Shown here one piece after another: positions 25,856 through 34,265 of a stretch of DNA of 64,000 nucleotides. The stretch is taken from assembly GCA_900538545.1 (NCBI GenBank), contig UPYK01000006.1, positions 1 to 64,000 on the forward strand. Direction: 5' to 3'. Each line of letters opens with the position of its first letter. Positions within the stretch are counted from its first letter, which is position 1. The stretch comes from an uncultured Eggerthella sp. GTDB taxonomy: Bacteria > Actinomycetota > Coriobacteriia > Coriobacteriales > Eggerthellaceae. The position numbers and the translations under genes are program-made. A model generated the notes under the pieces. The model did not search any database and was not told the origin of the DNA. It worked only from the letters and a program-made list of their open reading frames with translations.

Positions 25856-26814
25856 TATTCGCCTTTGCTCGACTTGTCTGCTGCTGCGCTGGCAGGCTGG
25901 CTCGACACAGGGTTGGCGGCCTCAGCCGTTGCTTTCGCAGGCTTCTTTGCGGAGGCGAGCTCATCTTCGGTTCCCCAGAGGTGCTCGTCGAAATCTCGCT
26001 TGAGCTGGCGCAATTCCTCGCGCGCTTCTTCTGCTTCTTTCGCTTCGATCTCGGCACGCTCCGCTTTGGTCTTTGCGCGCTTGCGCAACGCGATGCGGGC
26101 CACGAGCAGACTCGCTTCATAGAGCAAAACGAGCGCGGCGAACATGAGGCCCATCGTTACCGGCGAAGCATCCGGCGTGACCATAGCCGCGAATATGAGC
26201 AGGCCGATATAGACGTATCGCCAGCTCTTGCGCAGCTTATCGTAGGAGATGATATTGAACATAACCAGGTAGAACACGATAAGAGGCAACTCGAAGCCGA
26301 AGCCGAAGCCGATCTCGAACTTGATGATGATATCGACCCACCTGCTTGCTTCAGGCATGATGGTCGCGAATCCTGATGCCTGATCAGTGAGCCATTCGAA
26401 CGCCGGTGGCAAGATGATGAGGTAGCAGAAGATCGTACCAAGGATGAACAGCCCCACACCCGCAATGAAGGTTGGCACGAACCATTTGCGCTCTTTCGGT
26501 TTGAGCGCAGGCAGGAAGAATGCCAAGATCTGCCAGAGGATGAAGGGAGCCGTGGCCACGAGCGAAGCCCAGAACGCGATCTGGAAACGCAGGCCAAATG
26601 CGTCGAACGCACCGAACACATTCAGAAGCACCTGTCCGTCTTCGTTAGCTGGAAGATATTCTGCAACCGGCATAAGCATGAACTGTGCGATGGTCGGCGT
26701 TGCCAGATAGAAGATGAGGCACGAAACGAGCAGCACCACCACGATGCGCACGAGACGCATGCGCAGTTCGCCAAGATGCTCCATGAGCGACATGCGCGCT
26801 GGTCCGATAGGCAT
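25855..26814 (-). CDS. tatC: Twin-arginine translocase subunit TatC
   Basis: A 319-residue inner-membrane protein that recognises twin-arginine signal peptides. Six transmembrane helices are expected, starting after MSLMEHLGELRMR (the TatC N-terminal signature) and including GVGLFILGTIFCYL and FGFELPLIVF. The C-terminal 90 residues are a charged, coiled-coil-like tail rich in Lys/Glu/Ala that the family normally lacks. ATG 26814 follows the tatA stop by one base and has GGGAGGTGA upstream. Confidence 0.95.
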   Translation of the reverse strand: MPIGPARMSLMEHLGELRMRLVRIVVVLLVSCLIFYLATPTIAQFMLMPVAEYLPANEDGQVLLNVFGAFDAFGLRFQIAFWASLVATAPFILWQILAFFLPALKPKERKWFVPTFIAGVGLFILGTIFCYLIILPPAFEWLTDQASGFATIMPEASRWVDIIIKFEIGFGFGFELPLIVFYLVMFNIISYDKLRKSWRYVYIGLLIFAAMVTPDASPVTMGLMFAALVLLYEASLLVARIALRKRAKTKAERAEIEAKEAEEAREELRQLKRDFDEHLWGTEDELASAKKPAKATAEAANPVSSQPASAAADKSSKGE

Positions 26815-26815
26815 G

Positions 26816-27424
26816 CTAAGCTTCACCTCCCGCAGAAGAGGAAGGTTCAGATCCAGCCTCTTGTTCAGGCTGAGTTGCTTGAGGCTGGGCTGCTTGAGGT
26901 TGAGTTGGTTTGGGCTGCGCCGCCTTGGTGGAGACAGAAGCAGGCTTCTGCTCACGTACGAATTCCTTATTCAGCGGCACATTGCCGTAGAGCTCGTCGG
27001 CCGAAGGCTTCTTCGCCTGCTCTTCTGCCTTCTTGGCAGCTTCGGCTTTCATCTTCTGACGGTTCGCATCAATATCTGCCTGCTTTTTCGCATCGACTTC
27101 AGCGCGCTTCTTCATCTCCGCACGTTCGCGGTCGTAGCGCGCTTTACGTTCGGCGAACGTCTCTTCATGTTCACCACGTGCGACCTTTTCCTTCACCTTG
27201 CCGTGCGCGCGATCGATGGCACGCGCCGGATTCTTGAAGGGCTCTTCCGCATTAGGGTCGAACACCTCTTCGCGAATAACACCATCCATCTCATCTTTTG
27301 CTTTTTTGAATTTATTGACGGCCATGCCGATAGTCTTGGCGATCTCCGGCAGCTTATCGGGCCCGAAGATCAGAAAGCCAAAGAGGAGTATGAGGAAAAA
27401 CTCAAATCCACCGATACCAAACAA
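26816..27424 (-). CDS. tatA: TatA/TatB-type translocase subunit with long charged tail
   Basis: A 202-residue Tat pore subunit. The short N-terminal membrane helix FFLILLFGFLIFGPDKLPEIA is followed by an amphipathic helix (TIGMAVNKFKKAKDEM). FGPDKLPE is the TatA/B signature. The tail (about residues 60-150) is highly charged and helical, with many Lys/Glu/Arg/Ala, then Pro/Gln-rich repeats (QPQAAQPQATQPE). Only one TatA/B gene is present, so it may fill both roles. It is the first gene of the tatA-tatC-hypA-hypB operon. Confidence 0.92.
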   Translation of the reverse strand: MFGIGGFEFFLILLFGFLIFGPDKLPEIAKTIGMAVNKFKKAKDEMDGVIREEVFDPNAEEPFKNPARAIDRAHGKVKEKVARGEHEETFAERKARYDRERAEMKKRAEVDAKKQADIDANRQKMKAEAAKKAEEQAKKPSADELYGNVPLNKEFVREQKPASVSTKAAQPKPTQPQAAQPQATQPEQEAGSEPSSSAGGEA

Positions 27425-27463
27425 GACGAGGCCTCTTATCTTTTACCAAAACCGCCGGCGCTC

Positions 27464-27667
27464 TTACGAGTTGCCGCCGAGGAACATTAATCCAACCGTT
27501 GGGATCGAAAGAGCGAGAACCAAGATGACGCATACGATGATGATGCCGACGCGCTTCAAAAACTCTTTGCGTGCCTGCGCTTCTTTTTGACGACGTGCAC
27601 GTTCAAGTGCAGCCTGACGACGCTCTTCAGCCTGTTTAGCGCTTATCTTCTGCTTTTTTCCAGCCAT
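27464..27667 (-). CDS. Small single-span membrane protein
   Basis: A 67-residue protein with a basic N-terminal helix (about residues 1-38, many Lys/Arg/Gln/Ala) followed by one hydrophobic segment VGIIIVCVILVLALSIPTVGLMFLGG. The orientation should place the basic helix in the cytoplasm. No family is recognised. It lies 39 bp upstream of tatA on the same strand, so it may belong to the Tat operon. Confidence 0.65.
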   Translation of the reverse strand: MAGKKQKISAKQAEERRQAALERARRQKEAQARKEFLKRVGIIIVCVILVLALSIPTVGLMFLGGNS

Positions 27668-27794
27668 TTCGATACATCACTTTCCTACGATCACGCTCAC
27701 TTTACCCTACCGCTTGGCTGCGCGTAGGCTCGATTCGGTGTGATGTAGCCAATCGCAGCGAAGAGGATGGGTTGGTCGCTTTAGTGCGCGAGAG

Positions 27795-29159
27795 TTAATC
27801 CTGGTCGGGTCTGAGCGCGTTACGGATGCTCAAGACACGTCCGATATTGCGTGCGACATCGGTGCTGTCGACATGCCATTGACCGCGCTCGAAGAGAACG
27901 TCGCCGTCGACCATGGTCATCATGATATCGCTGTTAGAAGCCGAGCTTAGCAAGGTGAAGATCGGGTCGTTCGCTGAAGTTTGATGCGCACCAGCAAAGT
28001 CGATCGCGATGATGTCCGCCTGCTTGCCCACCTCGAGCGAGCCCACCTTGTCTTCGATGCCGAGCACTTTCGCTGCCGAAAGCGTTCCCATCTCGAGCAG
28101 CGTTTGAGCGCTGATGAAATCGCGGTTGTTCAGCGCGCGCTGGATGAGCAGCTCGACGCGCATTTCCGTGAACAGGTCGAGGAAGTCAAGCGAGCCAGGG
28201 GCACCCGTAGCAAGTCCGACGCGCAAGCCTGCGCGCAAGTATTCATCGACCGGCGCAACACCCATGCCAAGCTGAGCATTCAAGCTCGGTGTTGCAGCGA
28301 TCGCAACGTCGTATTCTTTCAGCTTGCTGATGTCTTCAGGAGTAACACATACGCCATAGATGACCATGACGTTCTCGGCCTCGAAGCCATCCCAGTTCAA
28401 CACATAGTTCACTGGGGTAACACCCGTGGGCAACCAAGGCGGAAGCTCCATGAAGCCTGAGAGCTCGAAGCGCATGTCGCTCTTGATCGCGCGACCGTTC
28501 TTGACGAAACGATACTCTTCGCGGCTGCCGGCCAAGCGCATGGCAACAGGAAGGTTGTGCTCGAGAGCGTACTGCGAAACCATCTTATAGATGAGCGGAT
28601 GGCACTGGAACACCGGGGCTGGAGCCAGACCGAACGAAACGCGATCGGATTCGAGCTTCGATGACCATTTTTCCAGATCGCTCACACCTTTTTTGAGCGA
28701 ATAGTTAACGAGGTTCTTATCGATTGCAGAGATCTCACGGTATACCACGGCACGAAGACCGACTTTGTCGGCCGCTTTCGCCGCCGCGCCCGTTGTGGTG
28801 ATGTCACCCACGGTGGTGATGCCACTTGCAAGCGACTCGAGCGCGCCAAGGTAAGCGGACTCATACGACTCTTCGGCCGAAAGGCGCCTGCGCAGATCGG
28901 AAATCTCCTTCATCCAGGCTGCGTAGGGAACATCGCTCATAAGGCCACGAAGAATAGCATCTTCAAGACGCGCATAGAGGTTGATCAAGCCAGGGCAGAT
29001 GGCGGCGGTGCCGAAATCGCGCACCTCTTCTTCCGCATAACGAATGCGCAGCATGTCAGCTTTGCCAATGTCGGCGATCTTGCCGTCTTTGACCAGAACA
29101 GCGCCGTTTTCGATCGGCGCAGACGAGACGGGTAAAACATGTTGTGCACACAGCAGCAT
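27795..29159 (-). CDS. Amidohydrolase-superfamily protein lacking metal ligands (probable pseudoenzyme)
   Basis: A 454-residue member of the MtaD/SsnA-type amidohydrolase family, the group that includes S-adenosylhomocysteine/methylthioadenosine deaminases and aminodeoxyfutalosine deaminase. Framework segments are clear: PGLIN...LRG, GLAPAPVF, GMGVAPV, LFTEMRVELLIQ, LEVGKQADIIAID. But the metal site is gone. HxH is LYARL, the ligand His after the VAMRL strand is Arg, the next His is Tyr (VIYGV), and the Asp of TDG is Gly (ATGAPGS). SHNP is AATPS. ATG 29159 is preceded by AGGAGGAAG. It follows menG by a repeat-filled gap. It may be a regulatory or structural remnant, perhaps of menaquinone synthesis. 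Confidence 0.85.
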   Translation of the reverse strand: MLLCAQHVLPVSSAPIENGAVLVKDGKIADIGKADMLRIRYAEEEVRDFGTAAICPGLINLYARLEDAILRGLMSDVPYAAWMKEISDLRRRLSAEESYESAYLGALESLASGITTVGDITTTGAAAKAADKVGLRAVVYREISAIDKNLVNYSLKKGVSDLEKWSSKLESDRVSFGLAPAPVFQCHPLIYKMVSQYALEHNLPVAMRLAGSREEYRFVKNGRAIKSDMRFELSGFMELPPWLPTGVTPVNYVLNWDGFEAENVMVIYGVCVTPEDISKLKEYDVAIAATPSLNAQLGMGVAPVDEYLRAGLRVGLATGAPGSLDFLDLFTEMRVELLIQRALNNRDFISAQTLLEMGTLSAAKVLGIEDKVGSLEVGKQADIIAIDFAGAHQTSANDPIFTLLSSASNSDIMMTMVDGDVLFERGQWHVDSTDVARNIGRVLSIRNALRPDQD

Positions 29160-29260
29160 GGCTTCCTCCTGAGATACTAGCTCACGCGATATCTTATCAC
29201 GTAAACATGCGCATTCGCTGCCATGCACACTCTATATGCATTACTAGCAAGCTCGGCGGA

Positions 29261-29499
29261 AAAAGATGACAAACTACCCGGTCGTTCGACACCAACTCGA
29301 CCAGTGGAGAGGGTAAGGCACGAGGTTCCCCGCTTCCCTGCTCAAGAACCTGCATCCTGCAGGTTCTTTCGTGCGTCGCTGCTTTGCTCGGATTTTATAC
29401 AAAATGAATTTAGTCGGCAAAGAGTCACCTCGTTGCCTCACCCTCTCCACTGGTCGAGCTATGAAAGGTGTCGAACGACCGGGTAGTTTGTCATCTTTT
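29261..29499. repeat. Composite foldback element: two 29-bp units around a foldback core
   Basis: The outer 33 bp at each end (29261-29293, 29467-29499) are perfect inverted repeats containing one 29-bp unit each (29265-29293 and 29467-29495). The core (29294-29466) has a perfect 19-bp inverted repeat starting CTCGACCAGTGG (29296-29314 with 29440-29458). It also has an inner hairpin (AAGAACCTGCA, loop TCC, complement; 29344-29368). No long ORF is meaningful here. The right end overlaps the final codons and stop of menG, so the element supplies that gene's stop region. Confidence 0.9.
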
Positions 29500-30261
29500 G
29501 TGGGCGATGTGGACGGCGGCGACGCCGAAGGTGACGTTCGTCCATTCGATATCGGTGAAGCCCGCATCACGCAGCATCTGCGCAAAGCCTTCCTGGTCAG
29601 GAAAAGCCTTGATGGATTTGGCAAGATAGATGAACCCGGATGCATCGCCCGTGCAGATCTTTCCCCACAGCGGGATGCCGAAGCGCAGATAGAACCGATA
29701 GCCAAGGCGCATGAGCGGATTGGGAGGGGTGGAGAATTCGAGCACGCAGAGCGCACCGCCCGGCTTCAGCACGCGATACATCTCGGAGAGCGCTTGTTCG
29801 CGCTTGGGCATGTTGCGAATGCCATAGGACATGGTGATGATGTCGAAACTCTCGTCTTCATAGGGGATGTCTTGCCCGTCCACGACTGCAAGCTCAACGG
29901 GAACGCCGCGGTTCTCCCCTTCTTCAAGGCGCTCTTTAGCCACGTCAAGCATGGCAGGAGTGTAGTCGGAAAGCACGATCTTCGCTGGCTTCTTGCGATT
30001 GCATGCCATGAAGCTCACATCACCGGTGCCGCCCGCGATATCGAGCAACTGCGTTTCGGGCGTGATGGGCGATTTGTCGATAAGTGTTTCGAGCCAGGAG
30101 ATGTATTGGCCGAAGCTTGAAAGGCGGTTGAAGCGCTCGTAATCCCACGCGATATCAGTGAAGATCTTCTTCACCCGATCAGACGAAAGTTCAGCAGGAG
30201 CATTCTGGCCCGTTGCCGTATCGATCGAATGTCCGCTTGTCTCGAGATTTGCCGCACCCAT
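29491..30261 (-). CDS. menG: Demethylmenaquinone methyltransferase
   Basis: A 256-residue class I SAM methyltransferase of the UbiE/MenG family, performing the last step of menaquinone synthesis. Features are YERFNRLSSFGQYISWLETLI, the SAM motif LLDIAGGTGDVSF, YGIRNMPKREQALSEMYRVLKPGG (family signature) and the C-terminal GFTDIEWTNVTFGVAAVHIA. ATG 30261 is chosen because GAGGGCG precedes it at good spacing; GTG 30282 has a worse site. The final codons lie in the terminal repeat of the neighbouring foldback element. Menaquinone supports anaerobic respiration in Eggerthellaceae. Confidence 0.93.
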   Translation of the reverse strand: MGAANLETSGHSIDTATGQNAPAELSSDRVKKIFTDIAWDYERFNRLSSFGQYISWLETLIDKSPITPETQLLDIAGGTGDVSFMACNRKKPAKIVLSDYTPAMLDVAKERLEEGENRGVPVELAVVDGQDIPYEDESFDIITMSYGIRNMPKREQALSEMYRVLKPGGALCVLEFSTPPNPLMRLGYRFYLRFGIPLWGKICTGDASGFIYLAKSIKAFPDQEGFAQMLRDAGFTDIEWTNVTFGVAAVHIAHKR

Positions 30262-30414
30262 TTGCACCGCGCCCTCAATCACCCTTCATGTTCTCGAGCC
30301 TAAGATCGGCTCGCTTTCTTGTGCGCAATCTATCGTAGCTATCCGCACAAATAAAGCAATCGAAGGTTTTAGGAGCGGCGCGATTACGGGCTGAATAGCT
30401 CTTAGGTGAACAGG

Positions 30415-32886
30415 TTAGTAAGGATCATCGAGCGAAACGTGCGCTGCCACATCGCAATCGAAGTCGAAGAACTTATCCGCTTGGTAGCGCTCAAGCGCAA
30501 CAAGCGCGATCATCGAAGCGTTGTCGGTGCATGCCTTGAGCGGAGGCATGGTCAGGCGAACACCCAGTTCATCGGAGAGAGCTTTGTAGGCTTCGCGCAA
30601 CTTCGGATTCGCAGCTACCCCGCCACCCAAGCAGAACTCGCGCGCACCGGTTTGCTCAAGCGCCGCGCGCGCCTTGGCAACCTGCACGTCGATGACCGCC
30701 TGCTGGAAGCTTGCTGCAATATCGGGCATGTTCCACTCTCTGCCTGCTTGCTGTTCCTTTTGCAGATAGGTGAGCACTGCCGTTTTGAGGCCCGAAAGCG
30801 AGAAGGTGTAGTCGCCCGAATGGAGCATCGCACGGGGGAACTTGATCGCTTTCGGATCACCCTTTTCTGCGAGCTTCGAGATGAGCGGGCCCCCAGGGTA
30901 TCCAAGCCCGAGCGCCTTCGCAACCTTGTCGAACGCTTCCCCTACCGCATCGTCAAGCGTTTGGCCGAGCGTTTCGTATTCGCCCCAGTCCTTCACTTCC
31001 ACAAGCATTGTATGACCACCCGAAACGAGCGACACCACCATGGGCGGTTCGATCTCGGGGCAGGCAAGCTTGTTCGCATAGATGTGCCCTTCCAGGTGGT
31101 TGACCCCCACCAGCGGCAGATCACAGCTCCACGCTAGACCCTTGGCGAACGCAAGGCCCACCACGAGCGCACCTACCAGGCCAGGAGCGTAGGTTGCCGC
31201 GACCGCTGAAAGGTCCTTCCAGGCAAGGTTAGGATTTTGGAGCGTTTCGCGCGCTTGTTCCAAGCATTCGAGCGCCACACCTGCGATGGCCTCGATATGC
31301 TTACGACTTGCGATCTCGGGCACCACGCCGCCGAAACGCGCATGGAAGTCGATCTGGGAGGCCACCACATCGGCGATGATCTCGCCTTCGCCGTTGATGA
31401 TGGCGGCTGCCGTTTCATCACATGAGGTCTCGATTGCAAAGATGAGCGTCTCGGAAGAGGGCACGCCCTCATGCGCACGAGCGATGTCGTTGATCATAAG
31501 ATCCATGCCTGCCACATCATGATGAGGCAGTGGCAACGGCCCTTCGTAGATCACGGCATCTTCGCGGTCAGAATAATAGCGCGGACGCACACCGATGTTC
31601 TTCAAGCCCAGCTCTTCATAGAAACGATGCGCTCCTGTGTTCGTGATGCGCACCTCAAGCGACATCTCATGTGCGCCCAGGTCACGCGCGTCGAGTGCGA
31701 TCTGCTCGATAAGCGAACGCGCGATTCCCAAACGCCTATAGCAAGGATCGGTCGCGACTTTCAAGATCTGCACCCCGCCATCAACGATCCATCCGCCCGC
31801 ATAGCCGATGAGCGTATCGCTTCCGTGTTCAACGGTTCGTTTTGCGGCATCTGACGTAAGGAACGCCGCCCACCAGGTGCGATCGCTGCGCGGCAGATCG
31901 TCGATGACCTGGGCTGCATTCCACGCATCGCTTCCCATCACGCGCGCCTCGAGCGCTTCAACTTCGCCCGCCCAAGAAGCATCGAGCGGAACGAAACGCA
32001 CTTCGAAGCCTGCGGGAAGCACGGAGCTGCTTTGGTCATCTTCGTGGCCTGGCTCTGCAGAGCCGCTCGCACAACACCCTTCTTTGGGGTCTGCCACCCC
32101 CACGCGCAACTCCTGCGCGCGCTCGGCGCCTTCTGGCATCTTCGCCAGCTTGATGCGCTCGTGCTCTTCCGCATCGGAAAGGCGCGTATAGACGGGCAAC
32201 AGCGCGAGCGGGTTGCCCAACGCTCGATCATCGGGAGCGAACGCGCCATCGCGCCAAGCAGCCTCAACGCAGCGCAGCAAACCAGCGCCCGTGGGATGCC
32301 AGTCGCTCTCGGGCGCAAGCGTGCCGAAGGGCGCGAACAGCTCAGCGAACTTACCAAGCGCATCACCCGTGATGGTCTGGCGTTCTGCAGAAGCTGCCAG
32401 CCACTCCTTCGCCGCCTCGGCCTTGATGACAAAATCGGCATTTTGGCGCACGGGGCCTTCGTCGTTCAGCACATAGCGCACGGGATAGACTTCTTTGCGC
32501 ATCGCATCACCAAGAACGACCACCTCGCCGCGCACGCCCTTCGCCCATTGATCCCACGCTTGAGCATCGAGCGTGGAGACGCCGAAGAGCGGCAGATCCA
32601 AACCAAGCGCGATCCCTTTTGCGGTTGCCGTGCAGATGCGCACACCCGTGAACGAGCCTGGGCCACGGCCGCAAGCCACACACGCAAGCTCGCTCTTGGC
32701 CACCCCTGCGTCTTCGAGCGCGGCATCGATCTTCGCGATGAGCTTTGTGTTCGAAGCGCGGAATGCAGGCGTTTCACACGATGCGAGCACCTTGATCGTG
32801 GCGGTTTCACGCTCGAGCTTCCCCACGCCAACAGCGATGATCTCGTTGGCGGTATCGAAGGCAAGTATGTAGTTCTTTTGGGACAC
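30415..32886 (-). CDS. tsaD: TsaB-RimI-TsaD triple fusion (t6A synthesis and protein N-acetylation)
   Basis: A single 823-residue polypeptide with three enzymes. Residues 1-240 are TsaB-like (ILAFDTANEIIAVGVG, GPGSFTGVRI). About 290-430 is a GNAT acetyltransferase like RimI (RRLGIARSLIEQ acetyl-CoA loop, RFYEELG). About 475-823 is TsaD, with IETSCDETAAAI, metal His in NHLEGHIYA, SGGHTMLV, GEAFDKVAKALGLGYPGG and the CTDNASMIAL end. Together with the adjacent TsaE this should make the threonylcarbamoyl transfer to tRNA A37. GTG 32886 is chosen because AGAAGGA is 6 bp upstream. TsaC is not in the window. Confidence 0.95.
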   Translation of the reverse strand: MSQKNYILAFDTANEIIAVGVGKLERETATIKVLASCETPAFRASNTKLIAKIDAALEDAGVAKSELACVACGRGPGSFTGVRICTATAKGIALGLDLPLFGVSTLDAQAWDQWAKGVRGEVVVLGDAMRKEVYPVRYVLNDEGPVRQNADFVIKAEAAKEWLAASAERQTITGDALGKFAELFAPFGTLAPESDWHPTGAGLLRCVEAAWRDGAFAPDDRALGNPLALLPVYTRLSDAEEHERIKLAKMPEGAERAQELRVGVADPKEGCCASGSAEPGHEDDQSSSVLPAGFEVRFVPLDASWAGEVEALEARVMGSDAWNAAQVIDDLPRSDRTWWAAFLTSDAAKRTVEHGSDTLIGYAGGWIVDGGVQILKVATDPCYRRLGIARSLIEQIALDARDLGAHEMSLEVRITNTGAHRFYEELGLKNIGVRPRYYSDREDAVIYEGPLPLPHHDVAGMDLMINDIARAHEGVPSSETLIFAIETSCDETAAAIINGEGEIIADVVASQIDFHARFGGVVPEIASRKHIEAIAGVALECLEQARETLQNPNLAWKDLSAVAATYAPGLVGALVVGLAFAKGLAWSCDLPLVGVNHLEGHIYANKLACPEIEPPMVVSLVSGGHTMLVEVKDWGEYETLGQTLDDAVGEAFDKVAKALGLGYPGGPLISKLAEKGDPKAIKFPRAMLHSGDYTFSLSGLKTAVLTYLQKEQQAGREWNMPDIAASFQQAVIDVQVAKARAALEQTGAREFCLGGGVAANPKLREAYKALSDELGVRLTMPPLKACTDNASMIALVALERYQADKFFDFDCDVAAHVSLDDPY

Positions 32887-32903
32887 TGCGTATCCTTCTC
32901 GCT

Positions 32904-33401
32904 TCACTCCGGGTGCTTGGCTGCTTGAATGCGCGCGAACCAAGCGTCGATGAGTACTTGCGTCTCTTCGCTTGTCGTGTGCGCTTCGATCGAACGCGCG
33001 TTATCCTCGCGCGTGGTGATCGAGATCCACAACGCTTGGGTAGGAATCTCCTCGGGGAACTTCGCGGCCCATTCGATGCAGCTCACCCCATCGGCTTCGA
33101 CATAGTCATAGAATGCGATGTCTTCAAGCTCGAGCGCATCTTCCAAGCGATACAGATCGAAGTGATAGAGCGGCAAACGGCCTTGATCATAGACGCTCAT
33201 CACGTTGAACGTGGGTGACGTGACCGCTTCGCCAACGCCAAGTCCGCGCGCAAGCCCTTGGGTGAAGTGCGTTTTCCCTGCACCCAGATCGCCTTCGAGC
33301 GCGATCACCGTGCCGGGAACAACCACCTCGGCAAGGGCAGCTGCTATCCGCTGCGTCTCTTCAACATTTAAGGAAGTGATCTTGCGATCCGCTAGCTCCA
33401 C
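32904..33401 (-). CDS. tsaE: tRNA t6A synthesis ATPase TsaE
   Basis: A 165-residue P-loop ATPase of the TsaE family that works with TsaB and TsaD. The P-loop is EGDLGAGKTHFTQGLA, the Thr loop SPTFNVMSVY and the YHFDLYRL segment are present, and EWAAKFPEEIP matches the family end. GTG 33401 is preferred because AAGGA then lies 6-7 bp upstream; GTG 33407 is too close. It is immediately followed (17 bp) by the fused tsaB-rimI-tsaD gene, so the whole t6A set is co-transcribed. Confidence 0.94.
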   Translation of the reverse strand: MELADRKITSLNVEETQRIAAALAEVVVPGTVIALEGDLGAGKTHFTQGLARGLGVGEAVTSPTFNVMSVYDQGRLPLYHFDLYRLEDALELEDIAFYDYVEADGVSCIEWAAKFPEEIPTQALWISITTREDNARSIEAHTTSEETQVLIDAWFARIQAAKHPE

Positions 33402-33410
33402 ACGCACTCC

Positions 33411-34265
33411 TTAGCGCGCGCTGCGCTCAGCAGAACGAACCGTGTGCTCCATGGTGCAAGAGGTAGTGACCGATCCGATCCCGCCAGGAACTGGTGTGAT
33501 AGCTGCAACGATCGGCTCGACCGCCTCAAAATCGACATCGCCACACATGTGGCCTTCGGCATCGAAGTTGATGCCCACGTCGAGCACGATCTGGCCTTCC
33601 GTGAAATGTTCCGCACCGAACGCACGAGCGCGCCCCGTTGCGCAGATGACGATATCCGCCTGACGCGTGACTTCGGCCAGATCGAGCGTTTTCGAATGGC
33701 AGATGGTCACGCTGGCATTGTGACGCAGAAGGATCATCGAAACCGGTTTGCCGATCACAAGCGAACGCCCCACCACCACAACGCGCTTGCCCTGAAGCGG
33801 AATAGCGTAATGATCGAGCACCTTAATGCAGGCCTCCGCCGTTGCAGGCGGCAAGGCATCGGGGTCATCGATGAAGATGCCACCAAGCGCCGCGACCGAA
33901 ATGCCATCGACATCCTTATGAGGAACGAGCATGTTGCAAAGCGCCTGCTCGTCCATGTATTCAGGAAGCGGACGGAACATCAAGCAACCGTGAATGCTCG
34001 CGTCTTCGTTGATGTATCTGATATCCCCCGCTACCAGTTCAGGGTCAACGTTTTCGGGGTAGTCGAACACCTGCACTGCAATATCGAGCGACTCGGCACG
34101 CTTGATGGCCATGCGCTCGTAACTAAGATCGTCAGGGTTCGCGCCAACGCGCACGATCGCGAGCTTGGGAACGATGCCCTGCTGGCGCAGCAGTTCTACG
34201 CGCGGCTTAAGATCAGCCTCCATGGCTTCGACCACTGGTTTCGAACCGAGAATATGCGGGATCAT
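33411..34265 (-). CDS. folD: Methylenetetrahydrofolate dehydrogenase/cyclohydrolase
   Basis: A 284-residue bifunctional enzyme converting methylene-THF to methenyl-THF and formyl-THF. The catalytic Tyr/Lys segment is SYERMAIKRAESL, followed by the substrate motif CLMFRPLPEYM, DVDG, the GRSLVIGKPV cofactor loop and VLDVGINFDAEGHMCGDVDFE. The C-terminal PVPGGIGSVTTSCTMEHT is the family PGGVGPMT region. It overlaps the cyclodeaminase gene by 4 bp and follows fhs in one operon. Confidence 0.96.
   Translation of the reverse strand: MIPHILGSKPVVEAMEADLKPRVELLRQQGIVPKLAIVRVGANPDDLSYERMAIKRAESLDIAVQVFDYPENVDPELVAGDIRYINEDASIHGCLMFRPLPEYMDEQALCNMLVPHKDVDGISVAALGGIFIDDPDALPPATAEACIKVLDHYAIPLQGKRVVVVGRSLVIGKPVSMILLRHNASVTICHSKTLDLAEVTRQADIVICATGRARAFGAEHFTEGQIVLDVGINFDAEGHMCGDVDFEAVEPIVAAITPVPGGIGSVTTSCTMEHTVRSAERSAR

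Noticed and set aside
29371..30120. Open frame running from the foldback element into the menG antisense strand
   Set aside because: The first part is repeat DNA and the rest is antisense to menG, which has clear family motifs.
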